From Atopsyche davidsoni (taxonomy: Eukaryota > Arthropoda > Insecta > Trichoptera > Hydrobiosidae): a DNA stretch of 64,000 nucleotides. Positions 58,741 through 64,000 of the stretch are shown piece by piece. The stretch is from assembly GCA_022113835.1 (NCBI GenBank), contig JAILWY010000009.1, positions 3,013,501-3,077,500 of the forward strand. Direction: 5' to 3'. The notes under the pieces were generated by a model, which was not told the origin of the DNA, did not search any database, and saw only the letters and a list, made by a program, of their open reading frames with translations. The stretch's first letter is position 1, and each line of letters opens with the position of its first letter. The position numbers and the translations under genes were made by a program.

Positions 58741-58831
58741 GGGATTTCATATCCCTGAAAACGGCTCCAGTATATGGACCGAAACGTCAAAATATTAACA
58801 CTTAATATGCCGGAGGCGTCATTGTGATCCC
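58741..58831 (+). ncRNA. Degenerate hammerhead-ribozyme-like fold (type I)
   Basis: Elements of a type I hammerhead occur in order. Outer stem I is GGGAT (58741-58745) with ATCCC (58827-58831), plus CAT/GTG inside. The core is CTGAAAAC (58755-58762), versus consensus CTGANGA. Stem II is GG-TCCA paired with TGGA-CC around loop GTATA (58763-58780). GAAA follows at 58781-58784. Stem III pairs ACGTC (58784-58788) with GGCGT (58815-58819), allowing one G-U pair. A GTC cleavage triplet ends at 58820. The catalytic G8 position appears to be A and the core has an extra base, so activity is unlikely. Such ribozymes are known in Penelope-like and other retroelements. Confidence 0.4.
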
Positions 58832-59282
58832 TTTTACATATTTTTCCTTAAATATGCATACAATATATTTATCAGTTTTTGTTTTATTATTTAATTTAAC
58901 ATGTGTATGACCCCTCGAGGTTATATGGTATTCATTCTTCTTAACCTGGAAAATTTTATATTATTAGTGCTAATTTGAAGAAAGAAAAAGGCAAGCAGCA
59001 ATACCACGTGTAAAAAATAGTCGTACATATAAAATATTATTGGATGTATATTTACCTAAAAATATCATGTATAACATCGTTTCTTGTATTATTATTAAAT
59101 AATATTGCGTTTTATCTAATTTATTAGCATGTTTTCATATTAAAAAAAAAACTAGAACAAATGCTGATAACGTAATGTGTCTTCCATTATAAATGGCGCC
59201 CGCGACTTCTTATCGGACGTCCCGAATTAGCTCCGCGCCGGCTGTGAACGCACACGAGTGTGTTAACTGGAATACGCTATGG
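58832..59282. other. Intergenic DNA with small GC patch
   Basis: AT-rich except for a GC-rich patch at about 59190-59260 next to the hAT MITE target site. No exon recognised. Confidence 0.4.
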
Positions 59283-59593
59283 CAGTGGTCCCCAACCCTA
59301 TGCCCGCGGGCACCGTGCCGCCCGCCGACCATTTTACGTGTGCCCGCCGCTGTGCGACCACGATAAAAAGATATTTTAGCTTACAATAAAGTGTTTCGAA
59401 AAAAAAAATATCTAGTAATTAAACAGATAAATATATGCGAAAATAATGTTATCATTATAATTTTTAAAATATTAAATCTCTCCAGATATTGATATTTATT
59501 CAAATTATATTTTCAAAATATTATTTCTTTTGCAAAAATAAATGGTGGCATCCTAAAATGTGCGCTTAGGAGCAAAAAGGTTGGGGAGCCCTG
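59283..59593. mobile_element. hAT-type MITE (311 bp) with 8-bp target duplication
   Basis: The left end CAGTGGTCCCCAACCCTATG and the reversed right end CAGGGCTCCCCAACCTTTTT are inverted repeats of the hAT type. The flanks CGCTATGG (59275-59282) and CGCTATTG (59594-59601) agree at seven of eight positions, the expected hAT target duplication length. The left subterminal region is GC-rich (GCCCGCGGGC palindrome). The interior is AT-rich and non-coding. Confidence 0.85.
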
Positions 59594-59601
59594 CGCTATT
59601 G

Positions 59602-62577
59602 TATTGATTATACTCGAACTGCAAGAGGTTATACAAGACTTCCAGAACTTGCCTGTCAAACCAGAGAATTTAATTCTTAGACGTATACGAGTCGAAAAGA
59701 TAAGATCAGTTATCCATATACGATTGCGTTTGTGTGTTTTAAAGCTTATGTGTGAAGTATATCCGAGTATATATATAGTCGAAGTCGCAAATAGAAGATA
59801 AGCAGGTGAGCAATCACCTTTATTTTAAGCAAAGACTAAGACTGTGCTCAACATAAAACTTGTATTATGTACCTAGAAACAATTAACAAAATATCAATTC
59901 AGTAAAATAAAGATTAGGAGTTACATTGTAAGATCAATGTTGTGATATACATGAATAATTCAATGTTATTTTACGTTTATTTAAATTTTTATATAACATT
60001 GCCAGTTTGTACGTTTTGAATATCTAAGATCTAGGCTATCGGTGCACAATCGTAGACACTAAACACGCATTTTTCTAGCGTTACAGAGCAACGCATTTTA
60101 TTTTTATAGCTCCAAAAATCTAAATTTACAAACTACCAAATGCAAACGGCTGGTCCACCATTTCTCCCCTTCGAAGAAGTTCCAAGATGAAAAGAGCGAG
60201 ACAGCTCATATTATTTTTTTTTTGGTAACTATTTTTAATCGACTGTTAACTGAAATAATTAAAGCCAACGCGACGCTCGAGACTCATGATGATTTCACAA
60301 TCATCTGGGATCCACTTTACAAAAACCGTCAACACAATAATAATATTATATAAACTTTTGTGCCTATTATTGGTTTTTCAGGTGTTCAGTTCAGATGATT
60401 TGTTTTGATTTTGAAATTAAAATTATATCCGCTTCGTCTGAAGGTGGTACAAATGCTGGACGCGAAACGTTAAAAAATCAACTCACGTTATTTTATGTCA
60501 AAACCTGATGGCGTTTAAAGCACTTTACAGATATTAAAAATGCTTTATCTTAATTGCTTCATCTTTGAGCCAACTGCTGAATCGTGAGAGTTGTATAAAT
60601 TATACGAATTTAATATCAGCAATTTCCTAAACATACAAAAACTATCTGGTGGCAAAGTTCGCATTGACCAAAAAAAATGTTTGTCTCTCTTATTGAACAA
60701 ATCTGATTAAATTACGCAAGTGTACTTTTTTTTAAGATGACTAATATTTGCATGAAATGTAGATAATTATACGGTTTATTATTGTTATTTCTAAATTATG
60801 ATGCTATCCGAAATTAAAGAAGCGATAATTTAATAATTATGCATAAATTTCTTATTTAATTTCCTAAAAAATGTTTGTATGTTTGCTCATTCATATAATG
60901 TAAATATAGTATGCAAAATTTTATTCAATGTTATCTAAACATTGCAACAATATGCTATTGTATTCATAATTGTTTTTAAGTGCAACAGTTTATTTGTTCA
61001 CCTGCTTGAGTTCTTGAATGAATAATAAATAAATTCAATTCAATATTGTGGAGCAAACTTACATTTCAGTTCCAAATAAAAATAATATTTTAATAATCGT
61101 ACTCATAGATTATTTTTTAAGCTACGCGTTGAACCAAGCATTTTAACAATAATATATGCGTTTTAATTCTATTTTTATTCTAGGAAAATAAAAAATTCCG
61201 AAAAGCGTACTATAAAAGATCCAAAACAAAGTAAATACGGTTTCAGGAACAAAACTGAAGTCAATTTAATCAATGTTATATAATTTTAATTACAATTTTA
61301 TTTTGAAAAAACTTTATAATTTAGTCTTTAAAAAATTAATTTGAAGAGTCTTAAGTCACACCTCAGTGATTATCAGTGTTTGGAGTTATCAGTTCAATGA
61401 TAAGCACGCAAAAAAATTAATAAATACAAAAATACTCTTATCGGCACTATTTCATGTCTCACTCGTCCAACACTTATTTGCAAATCAAAGTAAAACTTTT
61501 TTTTAATTTGATTTCAAGGTAAAAAACCTCTATTACTTATATTTCCTAGCTTCAGATTGGCGTCTCGATTGCAAAAACTATTACAAAATGTTGAATAAAA
61601 TGTAAAGTATCCTTTTTTTCTCATATTTTTAGAATTACCAAATACATTTGATTGTCCTGTGAAAATTCAAGGAATAACTACCTTAAATCAACATACTAAA
61701 ACAATGTTTGTTAATTTAACCTATATTTTATTAATGCATGATTATATTTTTCAAATAATATCTAATATAAATTGAGGTTCAATTAAGACATTGTGCATAT
61801 CTTTATTCGAATATTAGAGTAATTTTTCACTAGCCCCTTTTTTTAATGAATTTTATAATTGTTATAAGTTTTTTTTTTACAATCAGTAAAACGTTTAAAC
61901 ATTGAAAATATTCAATTATGCAACGTACAGATTTTCAGCCTTAAACCAACAGTATAAATTAAGTGTAGGTCACATATACATACTAAGGGTTACCAGTATG
62001 TTGATTTTGCACATTGTAATTTATAAGTATAACAAGCACAACAAAAAAAACTATACATATATCAATTTTAATTAAAAACTGATGTGTGTACAAACAATAA
62101 CTGTTGTGACAAGGAGTTCGTGGTCTGCGATTCGTATGGTAAAATAATCCATTTCATCCCCTACAAATTAATAATGTCCACGAAAAGTTAAAAAAATTAC
62201 TACACACACTACACCCAAGCCCAAATTTATAATAACTGGTTAAATAATTAAACTTACAATAGACTAATAGAATAAAAAAATTTTGTGGTGCGTATTTAAT
62301 TGCATTTAAAATTCCATTTGATATTTCTGTGTAACTGAAAATGGGTGCAAAACTTATTTACAGAAAAGAATATTTGTATAAAACACGTATTATTCTTGTT
62401 GAGATATTTTTACAATATCTTAATTATAAATGGTGACATATAAAAGCCATATTTTACTTTATAATAGTAGGCAATAAATTATAAATGCAAACGCCAATAT
62501 TTGAGTTTGATATTTTTGAGCTCATAAATAATCTTCAGACATGCAACAATAAAATTGAATTTTAGTGCATTTCGATA
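59602..62577. other. Intergenic AT-rich DNA
   Basis: No gene is recognised. Near 60438-60475 GTCTGAAGGTGG and GACGCGAAACGTT, with a downstream ACGTT, echo the hammerhead-like repeat at 58.74 kb, but stem I is not convincing. GATGATT/AATCATC forms a short stem near 60288. The rest is AT-rich. Confidence 0.4.
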
Positions 62578-62935
62578 GGTGTCCAAATGTTGCCTTTTTA
62601 TTGCGGCTTAGTAAAGTTTTTGTGGCTATATTATGTGCATCCAAATGGTGTATTCCTTTCGCGACTTGCTAATATTTTTGTGGGTATATTATGTACATCC
62701 AAATGTTGTCTTAATATAGCGACTTGCTAATGCTTTTGTGGGTATATTATGTATATACAAATGTTATCTTAATATAGCGACTTACTAATGTTTTTTGTGG
62801 GTATATTATGTACATCGAAATGTTGTCTTAATATAGCGACTTGCTAAAGTTTTTGTGGTTGTATTCAGTGCATCTTTATGGTGTATATCTATAGCGACTT
62901 GCGGTTATATTATGTGCATCCAAAAGGTGTTTAAC
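62578..62935. repeat. Minisatellite, about 59-bp unit, six to seven copies
   Basis: Units are built on CATCCAAATGTTGTCTTAAT, ATAGCGACTTGCTAATG and TTTTTGTGGGTATATTATGT. Starts fall near 62580, 62638, 62696, 62755, 62815, 62872 and 62917, i.e. 58-60 bp apart except for a shortened last unit. The array ends about 75 bp from the candidate SDR first exon (b). Confidence 0.9.
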
Positions 62936-63008
62936 GACATGTTGGACTTGTTAAAGTTTCTATGGTGGAGTGAAAAACGCCGGCGTGTCAAACAGAAATG
63001 CAACTCAC

Positions 63009-63052
63009 AGCGCGGCCGCTGATGCCGAGGCACTCTCCTGGGTGCTGACCAT
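63009..63052 (-). CDS. Candidate first coding exon (b) of the SDR gene or of another minus-strand gene
   Basis: On the minus strand GTCAGCCATGG gives a well-placed ATG (63052-63050) that opens MVSTQESASASAAA and reaches the strong donor GCGCT|GTGAGTTGC after 14 codons plus two bases. The phase equals that of exon (a) at 48.44 kb and is what SDR exon 2 needs (joined ...AAA-L-PDEEG, 325 residues). The exon sits in a CpG-rich island (62980-63210) with TCAGTCAGT just upstream, a possible initiator. The 25-kb distance makes ownership uncertain; another gene whose next exon lies in between or was missed would fit equally. Confidence 0.45.
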
Positions 63053-63210
63053 GGCTGACACCACTGACTGATGATGCAGATGGGTGACAGATGATCGATG
63101 GGATGGCTCGAGTGAAAAGCCGGACCGTCCTGCGCGCGCGCCGGTGAGTAACTGCTCACGCGGAGACGCGTTCGTATTAATAAACCCTCATACGAGCGAC
63201 GCCGGCGCCG

Positions 63211-63829
63211 AAAGCCGAATAAAAAATTAAATTAAATTTCAAAATTCTTTTATTTTTCATCATGTTTATTACAATAGATCTTATAACTAATGTTTTGGTG
63301 GAGTGTTTGGCTATCCCCGTCCTGCGCGCAGGTTTCGGGGCTTTCAATGTGTGACTTAGGTGGTAGCGTACATGATTTACTGTGGTTGTGATATTGTGTT
63401 AGGCAGGGAAAATGAGTGGGAAAAACCCTTTATTCGCATGTGTTTATGTGTAATAAATATCTACGAACTAAATAACAATAACAGGTAGGGCAGGAGGGTG
63501 CAAAGATCACTCCTGGGTATATTTTTTGGGAACTTGGCGCTCCTTCTTCTTCGCCGTAAGCCGATGACTTCAAATCTTAAATACGTTTTCTCACTGTCAA
63601 ACCCATAAACCACACGCCACCCTAAGCCATAGGGCTTAAAAAAAATCAAGTTTCTTTTATATTATTTATAGTACAATAGTTCTTAGGGCTATGCTCACAA
63701 TGCGACATGTGGCTATCATATGGTTGCGGGGCGTACAACATGTGGCTTCATAGGTGGATATCGCACATGTCTTTCAGCAATGTATATATGTATAACAAAT
63801 ACACATACAGCTTAAAATTATTCTTCTTC
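63211..63829. other. Upstream flank of the 63-kb island
   Basis: AT-rich with a mid-GC block at 63300-63420 (CCTGCGCGCAGG palindrome). A 62-codon minus-strand frame at 63461-63649 matches no family. No promoter element is called. Confidence 0.35.
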
Positions 63830-64000
63830 GTCAAGTGCCTCTCCTCAGAGGAGGTTGGCGACCATTTCACTGAGCATATTACTCATGCGCCAGTGTTCAT
63901 GGTTTTCTAAGGGAAAAATAGTGTAGTGGGTTCTTCTACACCGCAGTTTTATATTGGAAGGAAAAGTCTGCGTATTGCTGCTACCCGATAGTAATTTTAT
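63830..64000 (-). repeat. Family B repeat copy, cut by the window edge
   Basis: The copy runs TTCTTCTTCGTCAAGTGCCT, CCTCAGAGGAGGTTGGCGAC-CATTTCACTGAGC, CAGTGTTCATGGTTTTCTAA-GGG, GTGTAGTGGGTTCTTCTACA-CCGCAG and GGAAAAGTCTGCGTATTGCT. It is the best-preserved copy of this end of the family in the window and continues beyond position 64000. Confidence 0.75.

Noticed and set aside
1..64000. CRISPR-like arrays or bacterial defence systems
   Set aside because: Spliced genes, ZAD zinc fingers and insect mobile elements show nuclear insect DNA; no repeat-spacer arrays are present.

Overview
The window reads as AT-rich, repeat-heavy nuclear DNA of an insect. Genes carry short GT-AG introns, one gene encodes a ZAD-type C2H2 zinc-finger protein (an arthropod family), and the mobile DNA includes a mariner relic, hAT-type MITEs, Helitron/Helentron-like pieces, tRNA-like repeats and a Penelope-like reverse-transcriptase scrap. 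I cannot fix the insect order. There are no bacterial operons, CRISPR arrays, rRNA genes or credible intact tRNA genes.

Three protein-coding genes are well supported, all in the middle. (1) On the minus strand, ten exons at 27.59-31.91 kb encode the N-terminal 617 residues of an ORP1-like oxysterol-binding-protein-related protein: ankyrin repeats, PH domain, coiled coil and a consensus FFAT motif. The sterol-binding ORD is not visible and must lie beyond a long intron at lower coordinates or outside the window. (2) Head-to-head with it, about 0.8 kb away, an intronless plus-strand gene (32.69-34.19 kb) encodes a 499-residue ZAD protein with nine zinc fingers. (3) On the minus strand, five exons at 35.81-37.89 kb encode an SDR of the 17-beta-HSD11/13 and epidermal retinol dehydrogenase type. 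Its start lies in a distant first exon. Two good candidates, at 48.44 kb and 63.01 kb, each end in a GTGAGT donor in exactly the phase exon 2 needs, suggesting alternative promoters spread over 25 kb.

The left 27 kb has no convincing gene. It holds interspersed repeats, several GC-rich islands (4.8, 6.2, 11.7, 18.1 and 26.2 kb), the broken mariner at 16.9-17.9 kb, a pogo-like MITE at 21.1 kb, and a family that joins a tRNA-like Pol III promoter to long inverted arms (5.2, 18.6 and 26.5 kb). The right 26 kb is the SDR 5' region plus mobile DNA: an approximately 187-bp satellite directly upstream of the 48.4-kb first exon, an inverted second Helitron-like copy, a nested foldback MITE, two hAT MITEs (one with a near-perfect 8-bp target duplication), a degenerate hammerhead-ribozyme-like fold at 58.74 kb, and a 59-bp minisatellite beside the 63-kb first exon.

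The three genes share no obvious pathway, although the ORP1-like and SDR proteins both belong to families acting on sterols or lipids. The most unusual structures are the tRNA-like/inverted-arm family, the promoter-proximal satellite, the compact Helentron derivative that keeps the start of an ORF, and the hammerhead-like fold. Exon boundaries were placed by eye from splice signals, phase and family resemblance; no search or alignment program was run.
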